NCBI RefSeq assembly: GCF_040537815.1
Contig: NZ_JBEWSZ010000003.1
Span: forward strand, 124,001-188,000
DNA: 64,000 bases
Direction: 5' to 3'
From: Mesorhizobium shangrilense
GTDB lineage: Bacteria > Pseudomonadota > Alphaproteobacteria > Rhizobiales > Rhizobiaceae
Position numbers and translations under genes: made by a program. This document shows, one piece after another, positions 15,231-22,690 of this stretch. The notes beneath the pieces are model-generated. The model was not told where the DNA came from, did no database searches, and worked only from the letters and a program-made list of their open reading frames with translations. Position 1 is the stretch's first letter. The number at the start of each line of letters is the position of its first letter.

Positions 15231-17872
15231 CACGGCTCCGCCCAAAGTGGAGCGAGCCTTTGCTGAGCGGCGTTGAAGCTTTCCTGCTTGCGACGTTGAT
15301 AGCGGTCGAGCGCTGCCGGCAGCGCGATTCTGAGGTCGTTATAGCCTGCAAAGGCGTCTGGTCCGGGATAAGCGACGCCATTCCTGAGCCCTTCGACCGC
15401 GATGTCGATGAAGCGCAGCAGTGTTCCCTCCGCTCGCTCGAGAGTGTCACCATCAAGGCCTGCTGCAGGCACCGTCGTGTCGAGGTATATGAGCCGAGCG
15501 ATGATGGTGCTTGCCTCCGGGATGAGTTGCTTGATCGTGATGGCGTAGAGCGCGCGCTGAACTTCGGCGCCGCCGTCCAGAATCACGTCACGCACGTTGC
15601 GCGGCGTCGTGCCGGTCTTGTAGTCAGACATTCGCACGCCGAGGCGGTCGGGCTTCACATCGACGCGGTCGATACGGCCCTTCAGACGGATGCCGGACTG
15701 ACCGATCACGACCTCCTGGCGTTCGTCCCAGGGATCGGAACGCTCCGCCGGCGATTGCGGATTGCCGAAGGGGATCTCGCTGAAGCTGCGGGTCCCCGGG
15801 CCGAAGCGTTCGTCGATCGTCAGGCCGCGGCGGGCGCGCCGTCGTGCCTCGTCGATGGTATCGAGCCACAACAATCTCGGAGGCACCGCCTGGGTCAGCG
15901 GCCAACGCTCGGCGATGTCGCGTGCCGCCGCGCCAAGGGCATTTTCGATTTCTTCTGGCGTTGCCCCGACAAGGCTGGGGGTGGGTTCGATGCGCTCGAT
16001 TGCTAGCCGCAGCAACTCATGCACCAGGTCGCCGAACGTAACGGGATCGAACTGCAACGGTTCAACGGCAAGTTCGGGAGCGGTCATTGCCAATGCTCGC
16101 AGCCAGACAAAGCCGAGCGGGTCGCGCAGCAGGCGCCGCACGGAAGTCGCCGATTGCGGCATGTTCAGCGCGCGGACAACGGCTGGGTGGTCTTTCCTAT
16201 ACCCGCCATCATGGGGCGTGGGCTCCAGCCTGCGTGTCCAGTCCGTCCAACAGGATATGACGCTCAGGATACGCGGCAAGGCGAGCGCATCATCAGGACG
16301 AGCAAGTAGGCGATCCACCTCGCTGAATGCGTGTTCCGGCGCCCTGGTCCGGGGACGCGGACGCTCAGTGACCTTCCGTTGCAGCAACGCGCTCCTGGCT
16401 AGAAACGCGCCGTCGGCTGAGCGTCTGCTCCGCGATAGCATGACGCTTGAGCCAGGGTGACTTACGAGAATCTCGAAGGCCAGGCGGTCGCGTTCGAGCC
16501 CGGGAAGGTCCACCAAGTCATGCTCGCTGAGCACGTGATCGGGCAGGAGCGGGTCTGCGCTATCGCGGCGCGGCCAGCTTCTGCTCGAGAGACCAAGCAG
16601 GCGCATGTGCTGGCGCGGTGCACCAACGAGCTCGGTCGCCCTAGCCCAGACGATGTTGTTGGCGGGATCGCTTTCGTCGGCGATACGCATCGACGCCAAG
16701 GTCATTCCCATCGCAGCTGACGGCCCCAGGCGAAGCGCTTCTTGCCAGAGTCCGAGACTCTTGCCTCGCAGGAGCGTCTCTCCAAGTTTGACCGACGCTT
16801 TCGGTCCGACCTCCAGGTCACGCAACACCGGCATGAGGGTCGCCGCGATGGATGAACTATCGGAACGCGAAAGTGACTCGAGGCTACGGGCCCAATGTTC
16901 CGGTTCAAACAGACCGGCTTCGGTCGGGATGCCTTTCATCCAGTCGGCCGGAAGTGCCTCGGACAGGTAGGGGGAGAGCAGCGACAGACGGCGCACACGA
17001 TCTTGCGACAGGCCATTGATCATCGCGTCTGCCAACGCCGCACAGGCCTGACCGGCACGGGTGCTCAGTGCCGAAACGCCGCTGGCAAAATGGATCGGGA
17101 GATCAGCGTCCGCGGCGAGGACCAGCATGTGGTCATCCCACGTGCCGAGATCGGCGCTCGTAATGGCGATGTCGGAGGCCTGTGTTGTCCCGTCGCTCAA
17201 CAGCTCGCGAGCCCAGCGAAGTGCCTCGACGACCTCTGCTCGAGGATCGGCGCAAACGTCGCAGATTAGATCTTGGGGAGGCCGCATGGCGGTGGGCAGA
17301 ATCGTGCCGGGAAACCAGCTCCGGTCGCGTGTGCCGGGCGCATCCCATGTGGTTTGGACGACCGCAGCCAGGGCCGCGATGAGCGGCCGCCAAAGCGGGT
17401 CGATCGAGATCAGCCTGTGGAAATGCAAGTCGCCAACGGTAGCGCGGGCACGTCCTGCGCCCGCGATCGCTCGGTCGCGAAGATCCCGGGGCAGCAGCGC
17501 GCCCATCGGCAGATGGCTGCGCAGATAGGTTTCGATGCGCCCCAGGTCGCTCAGACGGGCGCTCGCGTAACGCGGATCGTCAAATCGAATGTCTGCGGCC
17601 CATACTCGTGCCAGAGTCGCGATCACGGCACGCGCCATGCCCGGTCGTGTCTTGACCGGTTCCAGCTCTTCAAAGGCAAGCTCGGCGAGAGCTTGAGCAA
17701 CGACTGGGACAAGGATCGCGCGGTCCGCGGGCCGGCTGAACCCGCCAGCGAGGCGGGCTGCGACTAGCGGGAGCGTTGCGATATCGCGACCGTGGTTCCC
17801 CGCACGCGCCGCCGCTATGCGTTGCATGCGAAAGGGAAGGGTGCCCTCGACTATGACGGTGTGACGGTTCAT
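15230..17872 (-). CDS. AddB-like PD-(D/E)XK nuclease/inactive helicase
   Basis: This protein of about 880 residues pairs with the downstream AddA-like helicase. Its C-terminal third carries a RecB-family nuclease motif, GRIDRVDVKPDRLG followed by MSDYKTGTTP, with the catalytic Asp and Asp-x-Lys. The N-terminal half is helicase-like without a convincing Walker A, which is typical of AddB. I do not see the cysteine cluster that holds the iron-sulphur site in many AddB proteins. The start is uncertain. ATGs at 17872 and 17887 and a longer frame to 17920 all lack a strong ribosome-binding site; 17872 (MNRHTVIVEGTLPFR) starts at the point where conserved-looking sequence begins. Confidence 0.72.
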   Translation of the reverse strand: MNRHTVIVEGTLPFRMQRIAAARAGNHGRDIATLPLVAARLAGGFSRPADRAILVPVVAQALAELAFEELEPVKTRPGMARAVIATLARVWAADIRFDDPRYASARLSDLGRIETYLRSHLPMGALLPRDLRDRAIAGAGRARATVGDLHFHRLISIDPLWRPLIAALAAVVQTTWDAPGTRDRSWFPGTILPTAMRPPQDLICDVCADPRAEVVEALRWARELLSDGTTQASDIAITSADLGTWDDHMLVLAADADLPIHFASGVSALSTRAGQACAALADAMINGLSQDRVRRLSLLSPYLSEALPADWMKGIPTEAGLFEPEHWARSLESLSRSDSSSIAATLMPVLRDLEVGPKASVKLGETLLRGKSLGLWQEALRLGPSAAMGMTLASMRIADESDPANNIVWARATELVGAPRQHMRLLGLSSRSWPRRDSADPLLPDHVLSEHDLVDLPGLERDRLAFEILVSHPGSSVMLSRSRRSADGAFLARSALLQRKVTERPRPRTRAPEHAFSEVDRLLARPDDALALPRILSVISCWTDWTRRLEPTPHDGGYRKDHPAVVRALNMPQSATSVRRLLRDPLGFVWLRALAMTAPELAVEPLQFDPVTFGDLVHELLRLAIERIEPTPSLVGATPEEIENALGAAARDIAERWPLTQAVPPRLLWLDTIDEARRRARRGLTIDERFGPGTRSFSEIPFGNPQSPAERSDPWDERQEVVIGQSGIRLKGRIDRVDVKPDRLGVRMSDYKTGTTPRNVRDVILDGGAEVQRALYAITIKQLIPEASTIIARLIYLDTTVPAAGLDGDTLERAEGTLLRFIDIAVEGLRNGVAYPGPDAFAGYNDLRIALPAALDRYQRRKQESFNAAQQRLAPLWAEP

Positions 17873-18078
17873 TTTGGCGGAAAGCATCTTATATGCGGCT
17901 AGTCCGATAGGAAAAAACAAAACCGAGAAGATCGATCACGGAGCGCAGTTCTGCAAATATCTCATGGCAACAGGCGTTGGCCACTCGCAGTCGCCCACAT
18001 GTTGGCGCCGGACGCCTCGCCCCGCAAGTACCATGCTCGATTCGCCATGACTGCCGAACAGGGCGAATTTTGCGACCA

Positions 18079-18972
18079 TCACATAATCAAAGAGACATAG
18101 TTCGATTCGAATATACGCTGTTCGGGTTCAATGGCCAATCTCAGGTGGCAGTACAGGGCCCAATATCTACGCCACACCGGGTCGTTTAAGGACATGTACT
18201 CGATCGTGAGGTCCATCTCCTTCGCCGTTTCCCATCCGACCATCTGGCCGTGAGAAGGGTATTTGTTGATGTCCATCAATTCACTGGTGATCTTCGAAAA
18301 ATTCTTGCCCTGGCGCCTGAGCAATTTCTCGGCCAGCGACTTAGCCCGGTCCCTTACGGATTGGAATTTCCGCACGATCGTCGGATCGAATTTTTCGAAC
18401 GTGATTCTGGCGGCAAGATCGTCCGGGGCTTCGCGCAACGACTTTCCAGCAAATTCGTATGCGTTCAGGTAGGTCAGCACCGAATAGATCACGTCCGATC
18501 CATTGCCATCCTTCGACGAAACTTGCGGATCGATCGGGCCAAGTTCCGATGACTCACTCATCACAATTATATTCGCGCCCAACGCCATCAGCGTGCCAGC
18601 GCTCTTGGCGTAGTCGGGAATGATGACCCGGAGCTGACCTTCCGCACCGGCGGCACTGCGAACCAGCCCAATCAGCTTTTCGGCGGCGTCAACGTCACCG
18701 CCCGGGGTGTGCAGCATAAGGTCTATCGGCTCGCCTGGGGTGACGTTGTGGAGCATGTCAACAAATCCTAGCGTGTCGAGGCGGTCCACGAGCGCCTTGT
18801 TGCCGGCAATGTAGCACAGAAGCGTGGGCTCGGTGCTTTCGATCTCCCTGATGAGCGTCTGGCGCTGATAGCGCGCCGCGTTCATCGCCGTGAACATCGG
18901 TGTCTTCTCGATCGCACGCGGAGGGATCGCGACCGGCTGCACTTGCTCTTCCGTTTGGTTGCTTTCATTCAT
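18079..18972 (-). CDS. Clp-fold (SDH-type) serine protease
   Basis: A 297-residue protein related to ClpP/SppA-type serine proteases. LMLHTPGGDVDAAEKL is the oxyanion strand and IIPDYAKSAGTLMALGA holds the nucleophile Ser 124. LGPIDPQ holds Asp 148 and YPSHGQMVGW holds His 241, giving the Ser-Asp-His set for which this family is named. No signal peptide is present, so it is probably cytoplasmic. It is the last gene of a five-gene operon encoding a ubiquitin-like system, and its ATG overlaps the stop of the DUF6527 gene. It may cut conjugates or targets marked by the Ubl, or act as a toxic effector; which one is inference. Confidence 0.8.
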   Translation of the reverse strand: MNESNQTEEQVQPVAIPPRAIEKTPMFTAMNAARYQRQTLIREIESTEPTLLCYIAGNKALVDRLDTLGFVDMLHNVTPGEPIDLMLHTPGGDVDAAEKLIGLVRSAAGAEGQLRVIIPDYAKSAGTLMALGANIIVMSESSELGPIDPQVSSKDGNGSDVIYSVLTYLNAYEFAGKSLREAPDDLAARITFEKFDPTIVRKFQSVRDRAKSLAEKLLRRQGKNFSKITSELMDINKYPSHGQMVGWETAKEMDLTIEYMSLNDPVWRRYWALYCHLRLAIEPEQRIFESNYVSLIM

Positions 18973-19304
18973 CGGTCACTATCCTTTGCCCATTCTACGC
19001 GGCCGCTGCGGATAAAATAGTGGCACCTGCGATGATTACCGCGGAAGTCCACGCTTGGAGAGATCGTCAGGCGCGTGATCTGGGTTACCTCCCAGTGCGG
19101 CCGGCGCGCGGGATCAGCATTGAGCATAATGCGATGGCCGCTTCTGCAGGGGCAATCGAAGACGATCCATTTGGTACGGGCTAAATCGCCGACGAGTGCA
19201 ACAGCATTCCGCGGAAGGCGATCGGGCACCTCGTCCGCAGAGAATGTCTGACCGACGACGCGCCAACGCCAAAACGGAATCCATTGCCACCAGGAAATCT
19301 TCAT
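18969..19304 (-). CDS. DUF6527 family protein, zinc-binding type
   Basis: The start chosen is the ATG at 19304 (MKISWWQWIPFWRW), which overlaps the stop of the JAB-E1 gene. It gives 111 residues; the longer frame to 19355 has no support. Cys 51, Cys 53 and His 57 (FDCPCRSGHRI) plus Cys 94 and His 95 (HRRCHYF) look like a treble-clef zinc site. DUF6527 proteins are repeatedly found beside bacterial E1 and E2 genes. The zinc-binding layout and operon position make an E3-like or substrate-presenting role possible, but this is not shown by the sequence. Both ends of the gene overlap neighbours, so it is translationally coupled. Confidence 0.75.
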   Translation of the reverse strand: MKISWWQWIPFWRWRVVGQTFSADEVPDRLPRNAVALVGDLARTKWIVFDCPCRSGHRIMLNADPARRPHWEVTQITRLTISPSVDFRGNHRRCHYFIRSGRVEWAKDSDR

Positions 19305-20686
19305 TCTCGGCCCCACAACTGGCCGAGGAATGGCTCCTCGTCGCCCGTGCCCCATTTACCCTGTACAGGGTCGCAGTAATGCCCATCGCGAGGAAAAGCG
19401 CGATTGGTGGAAATCTCGCGCTCGTGCAGCCTTAGCAGGGTTTCTGTCGGACGATCGGGCGGGCCGTAACCGATCAGGCGATCCAGCAACTCGTTGACCG
19501 CGGCTGCCGCGACGGCCGTGGTAAAAGCCACCACCGCCGGCTCGACTTGACCCAAGGCTGGTGCATACCCCTCGTCCGCCAGGCGCTGGCGTTCTTCCGG
19601 CGTTTGCATCTCTGCCGCGGCGCGGGCCATGTCGACCCGGTTGCGGCATACAAGGCAACCGGCCCCCGGCGCCAGCGTTGTGATGCGGCCGTCAATGCCT
19701 GTTAATGTCCCGCTGCCGTCACTGCTCAGGAGAACGCCGACGTCAATGACGGGCGTCAAGAAATAGGTCGTCAGACGCGACAGCACTAGCCGTCCAGCGT
19801 TGTCGTCGGTACACCCGAAAACGAGATCGACTCCTCGCAGCGTCCCGGCGACTGATTTGACGGTCACCATTCCCTGAACGGTCGAACAGTCGAGGTCCGG
19901 CGCGATACGCATCAGGTGTGCACGCAGCACCTCGATCTTCGAAAGTCCGACGTGGGATGGGGTAGAGCCGTAGACGCGCGTCACATTGCTGGACGACAGT
20001 ACATCGTTGTCCAGCAAAAGAAAATGACGCACGCCCAGCCGCACCAACTGTTCCGCAATCGCAGATCCGGTGCCGCCGGCACCGACGATCGCCACATGCA
20101 ACTCGCCGAGCACGCTTTGAATATTTGGCCCGAAAGCAAGTACATTGCGATCGAAGATTGCATCGGGGGCAGACAGGTTGTAGCCGAAGTTCTGGATTAG
20201 CCGCCAGCGGTCGCTCACGATCCAAATCCGATCGATCGGCAACGTGCTACCGCCTTCCGGCGTCAGTTCGCCGCTAAAGACGAGACTTTCGCCGCGGGGC
20301 GACGCGATGAGCGTAGCATACATACCGGAGCCGCTGCGCAGCTGGAAGAGATCACGAATGTCGTGGTCGACCTGCCGATCGTGCTCGCTTGGCAGCGGCA
20401 CACCAACTTCGCCGGGATGAGTGTGAAACCAGATTGGAACAGCGCCGTCGGCTTCCGCCGCCCCGAGGGCGCCGACATAGCCTTCCGAGCGGATCAACAT
20501 GTGATGCGGGCTCTGCTCGTTGTACGCGGTTTGCGGCACCCAATGCATGGTCCTCACCAGCAGGCGCACGTCCGGGCCGATATCGACGCGTCGAGCGAGC
20601 AGCACACCGGCGCATTCAAGCGGATTGCGCGTGGCGGCGATGATTTCGTCAGCAAGCGGACCAGGAAGGATGAGCGTGATTGTCAT
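19301..20686 (-). CDS. JAB deubiquitinase-like / ThiF-E1 fusion protein
   Basis: Of 461 residues, the first 150 form a JAB/MPN metalloprotease domain with Glu 24 and the motif FHTHPGEVGVPLPSEHD (His 88, His 90, Ser 100, Asp 103), the zinc-binding JAMM set. The rest is an E1-type adenylating domain. The nucleotide loop is AIVGAGGTGSAIAEQL (about 199-214), followed by LLDNDVLSSSNVTR and VFGCTDDNAGR. A CLVC pair near 344-347 could bind zinc. One polypeptide could therefore both activate the ubiquitin-like protein by adenylation and remove it or trim its tail. The gene overlaps E2-like and DUF6527 genes by ATGA on both sides. Confidence 0.87.
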   Translation of the reverse strand: MTITLILPGPLADEIIAATRNPLECAGVLLARRVDIGPDVRLLVRTMHWVPQTAYNEQSPHHMLIRSEGYVGALGAAEADGAVPIWFHTHPGEVGVPLPSEHDRQVDHDIRDLFQLRSGSGMYATLIASPRGESLVFSGELTPEGGSTLPIDRIWIVSDRWRLIQNFGYNLSAPDAIFDRNVLAFGPNIQSVLGELHVAIVGAGGTGSAIAEQLVRLGVRHFLLLDNDVLSSSNVTRVYGSTPSHVGLSKIEVLRAHLMRIAPDLDCSTVQGMVTVKSVAGTLRGVDLVFGCTDDNAGRLVLSRLTTYFLTPVIDVGVLLSSDGSGTLTGIDGRITTLAPGAGCLVCRNRVDMARAAAEMQTPEERQRLADEGYAPALGQVEPAVVAFTTAVAAAAVNELLDRLIGYGPPDRPTETLLRLHEREISTNRAFPRDGHYCDPVQGKWGTGDEEPFLGQLWGRE

Positions 20687-21072
20687 GCGGCGCGCACCCT
20701 TCCGGCTGCTTCAAGCTCCATGCGGACGAGCGCCACGTAGCTTTCCAGCGAATCGATGCCCGATCGCCACTGGCCCGGGTTAAGGTGACGGGACCACCGC
20801 TGCCACCTGCGCCCAAGATAGTCTTCCTGTGACTCTGTAGCGACGATGGCCTGACCGTCTGTCCGCACGACGGCCGGCGCGAACCACCACATGTCCGGGT
20901 GAACATCCGGGTAGCCAGCGGCGAGCCGAAGCAGGAGATCGGCGGTCGTTGCCGTGAAGCCCTTCGGCAATTGGAAAGACGGTATGACGATCGCGATCGT
21001 GCCGCCATCGAGCGAGACAGAATGTCCAGGCGCCCGCGCCTGCAAATACTCTTTATCGACCGGCGGCAACAT
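20683..21072 (-). CDS. E2-like protein (prokaryotic E2 family E), no cysteine
   Basis: A 129-residue protein of the prokaryotic E2 family E type, recognised by GYPDVHPDMWWFAP and by WQRWSRHLNPGQWRSG near the expected active-site region. Classical E2 enzymes carry the Ubl on a catalytic cysteine, but this whole protein contains none. The acceptor would have to be another residue (the conserved-looking Ser-Arg-His in WSRH is one candidate), or the protein binds without carrying. Bacterial ubiquitination-like pathways using oxyester rather than thioester links have been described, and this sequence would fit that chemistry. It lies 12 bp after the Ubl gene and overlaps the JAB-E1 gene. Confidence 0.8.
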   Translation of the reverse strand: MLPPVDKEYLQARAPGHSVSLDGGTIAIVIPSFQLPKGFTATTADLLLRLAAGYPDVHPDMWWFAPAVVRTDGQAIVATESQEDYLGRRWQRWSRHLNPGQWRSGIDSLESYVALVRMELEAAGRVRAA

Positions 21073-21084
21073 GTTCCCTCCTCC

Positions 21085-21363
21085 TCAATCGCGGCCAGGG
21101 TTGATCTGGGCCGGCGCGGTGAAGAAGCGCAGGCCATTGCGCATCTCCACCTTGGTGGCGTCATCGATTTTCTGGTCGGAGCCGCCTGGGACGACTTCAA
21201 ACAAGTCGCGGTCGGGACCGATATCAGGCTCGGGCAATGTCCTCAGCTGCGCGCCGGTGAGGGCTGGCTCCTGGACCTTGTAGGTCGTGCGGTCGATCTT
21301 GATCTCGAAGGCCTTCGGCCGGTCGGGATGCTCCTTGCCATGATCGTCGTGATTGTCGCTCAT
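21085..21363 (-). CDS. Ubiquitin-like modifier (multiubiquitin-domain protein)
   Basis: A 92-residue protein with a single beta-grasp domain of the prokaryotic multiubiquitin type: KAFEIKIDRTTYKV, then LTGAQLRTLPEP, then DRDLFEVVPGG and NGLRFFTAPAQINPGRD. Family members often carry several copies; here there is one. The C-terminus ends Pro-Gly-Arg-Asp rather than Gly-Gly, so the JAB domain encoded downstream may need to trim it before activation. The ATG at 21363 has a strong GGAGG site. It is the first gene of the operon Ubl, E2-like, JAB-E1, DUF6527, protease. Its promoter must lie in the intergenic region with the 8-bp repeats at 21379-21402. Confidence 0.83.
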   Translation of the reverse strand: MSDNHDDHGKEHPDRPKAFEIKIDRTTYKVQEPALTGAQLRTLPEPDIGPDRDLFEVVPGGSDQKIDDATKVEMRNGLRFFTAPAQINPGRD

Positions 21364-21378
21364 TGACACCTCCGTTAC

Positions 21379-21402
21379 GTGATACCGTGATACCACGATA
21401 CC
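21379..21402. promoter_or_regulatory. Three tandem 8-bp repeats between divergent operons
   Basis: GTGATACC, GTGATACC and ACGATACC follow one another without gap between the Ubl operon (start 21363, minus) and the ribbon-helix-helix/Fic operon (start 21445, plus). Ribbon-helix-helix repressors commonly bind adjacent 8-bp boxes, so this is a likely operator for the protein encoded at 21445. A TTGACA at 21410-21415 could be a -35 box for the plus-strand operon. Confidence 0.55.
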
Positions 21403-21444
21403 ATGACAGTTGACAAGAGGGTAATGTTGGTGCACAACAGCGCC

Positions 21445-21651
21445 ATGAAACAAGCTAAAGCGATGACTGTTCGCCTGTCCGAAGAGCAGGCTCAGGCTCT
21501 TGAAATGGTCGCGACCGTCGAGAACTTGCCGGTGTCTGACATCATTCGGGCCGCAATCTCGACCCATATCGAGACCCGTAGGCGAGATCCCGGGTTTCAG
21601 GCGGGATTGAGGGATCGCATTTCTCAGGCGCGAAAGCTGCTCGACCGGTAA
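21445..21651 (+). CDS. Ribbon-helix-helix DNA-binding protein
   Basis: A 68-residue protein, MKQAKAMTVRLSEEQAQALE followed by ENLPVSDIIRAAISTHIE, the strand-helix-helix pattern of CopG/MetJ-type regulators. An earlier ATG (21403) directly abuts the tandem operator-like repeats and would place the promoter inside the gene, so the ATG at 21445 is preferred. A further ATG at 21463 is possible. No strong ribosome-binding site is visible. It is followed 32 bp later by the Fic antitoxin-like gene and so probably regulates the Fic module, and perhaps the divergent Ubl operon through the shared repeats. Confidence 0.7.
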   Translation: MKQAKAMTVRLSEEQAQALEMVATVENLPVSDIIRAAISTHIETRRRDPGFQAGLRDRISQARKLLDR

Positions 21652-21683
21652 GCTTCCTGGCGCACCCGCGACACAGAGGACGG

Positions 21684-21893
21684 ATGAAAAAAACAAGCAA
21701 GAGCCTCAAGCCGAACGATTCTGGTCACGTGCTCGGACATCGCACCTTCGCCGCTATAACGGCCGTTGAGGGGATCAGCCTTGACGCGGCCAGCCGGAAG
21801 CGGCTCGCCGACATGAAAAAGCGCAAGCTTTCACCTGACGATCAACGCTCCGAGGTCATACGCGCCTACCTGAGCGCCAAGTCGCGTGGGTGA
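21684..21893 (+). CDS. Small Fic antitoxin-like protein (VbhA type)
   Basis: A 69-residue helical protein directly before a Fic gene, with its stop overlapping the Fic start codon. The segment FAAITAVEGISLDAASRKRL resembles the inhibitory helix of VbhA-type antitoxins, where a (S/T)xxxE(G/N) motif blocks the Fic ATP site. Here the Glu-Gly is present but the Ser/Thr sits three rather than four residues before it. The second half (SPDDQRSEVIRAYLSAK) is the usual helical tail of such antitoxins. Function is assigned mainly from position and this partial motif. Confidence 0.65.
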   Translation: MKKTSKSLKPNDSGHVLGHRTFAAITAVEGISLDAASRKRLADMKKRKLSPDDQRSEVIRAYLSAKSRG

Positions 21894-22468
21894 TGGCTGT
21901 CGGCTACGACGCTTTCGACGACCCTTATTCCTACAAGGGCACCACCACACTCAAGAACAAGCTCGGTCTGCGGGATGCTTCGCTACTCGAAGCGTTCGAG
22001 CTTGAGATGACCGCGCTGCGTGCTCGCGAACCGCTGCCGAGAGGTAAGTTCGATGCTGCTCACTACCGGCGCACGCACCACCACCTGTTTCAGGACGTGT
22101 ATAGCTGGGCTGGCAAGTACCGCACCGTGCGCACAGCAAAAGGCGGCAATCCATTCTGCTATCCCGAGTATATCGACAGCGAAATGACGAAGCTTTTCGC
22201 CACGCTCCCGGCGGCGATGAGCGCGACAGATTCCGAGCATTTCATCTCCGAGGCCGCCCAGTTCCTGGGTGAGCTTAATGCAATCCACCCGTTCCGCGAA
22301 GGCAACGGTCGATCGCAACTGGCGTTCATGGCAATGCTCGGCGATGAGTCGGGATTCCCTCTCGATTTTTCACGCGTCAAACGCAGGACGTTCATGCCGG
22401 CGATGATTGCGAGCTACGCGCGAGAACTCATCCTGCTCCGTGCCGAGCTCAGAAGCCTGCTGCGCTAA
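21893..22468 (+). CDS. Fic-domain toxin (AMP transferase type)
   Basis: A 191-residue Fic/Doc family protein. The catalytic loop HPFREGNGR (residues 132-140) is a perfect match to the Fic consensus with catalytic His, metal-binding Glu and nucleotide-binding Arg, so it should be active. The upstream YSWAGKYRTVRTAKGGNPF segment is the typical flap region. Fic enzymes transfer AMP to a hydroxyl of a target protein, and in toxin-antitoxin modules the target is often DNA gyrase or topoisomerase IV. The ATG at 21893 overlaps the antitoxin stop (TGATG), giving coupled translation. It is the last gene of the ribbon-helix-helix, antitoxin, Fic operon. Confidence 0.88.
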   Translation: MAVGYDAFDDPYSYKGTTTLKNKLGLRDASLLEAFELEMTALRAREPLPRGKFDAAHYRRTHHHLFQDVYSWAGKYRTVRTAKGGNPFCYPEYIDSEMTKLFATLPAAMSATDSEHFISEAAQFLGELNAIHPFREGNGRSQLAFMAMLGDESGFPLDFSRVKRRTFMPAMIASYARELILLRAELRSLLR

Positions 22469-22636
22469 AGCTGCTTTGATGCGGACTGCGCCAGCAGCTC
22501 CAATCAAGAAGCGCCATTAATCCCCAAGCTCCATCGTCACTGTCAGGAAACGTGTTTTGGGACTCCGTTCACAACCGTGAATCTCTTATATTGGCGGGAA
22601 GACTCGCATGAGTCGCAACCTGCCAGGGAGGAGTCG

Positions 22637-22690
22637 ATGGCAACAACAGGGACGAGAACCCCACCATGGAAGCAACCGCTCGCAATGTAA
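22637..22690 (+). other. Possible 17-codon leader ORF overlapping next gene start
   Basis: A strong GGAGGAG site at about 22627-22633 precedes an ATG at 22637 that opens only 17 codons (MATTGTRTPPWKQPLAM). It ends 25 bp inside the large unknown gene, in a different frame. It could be a coupled leader peptide, or show that an indel has separated the real start from the large frame. Confidence 0.35.

Noticed and set aside
21379..21402. CRISPR-like or phage-type repeat array
   Set aside because: Repeat units are only 8 bp and directly abutting without spacers, which fits an operator, not an array.
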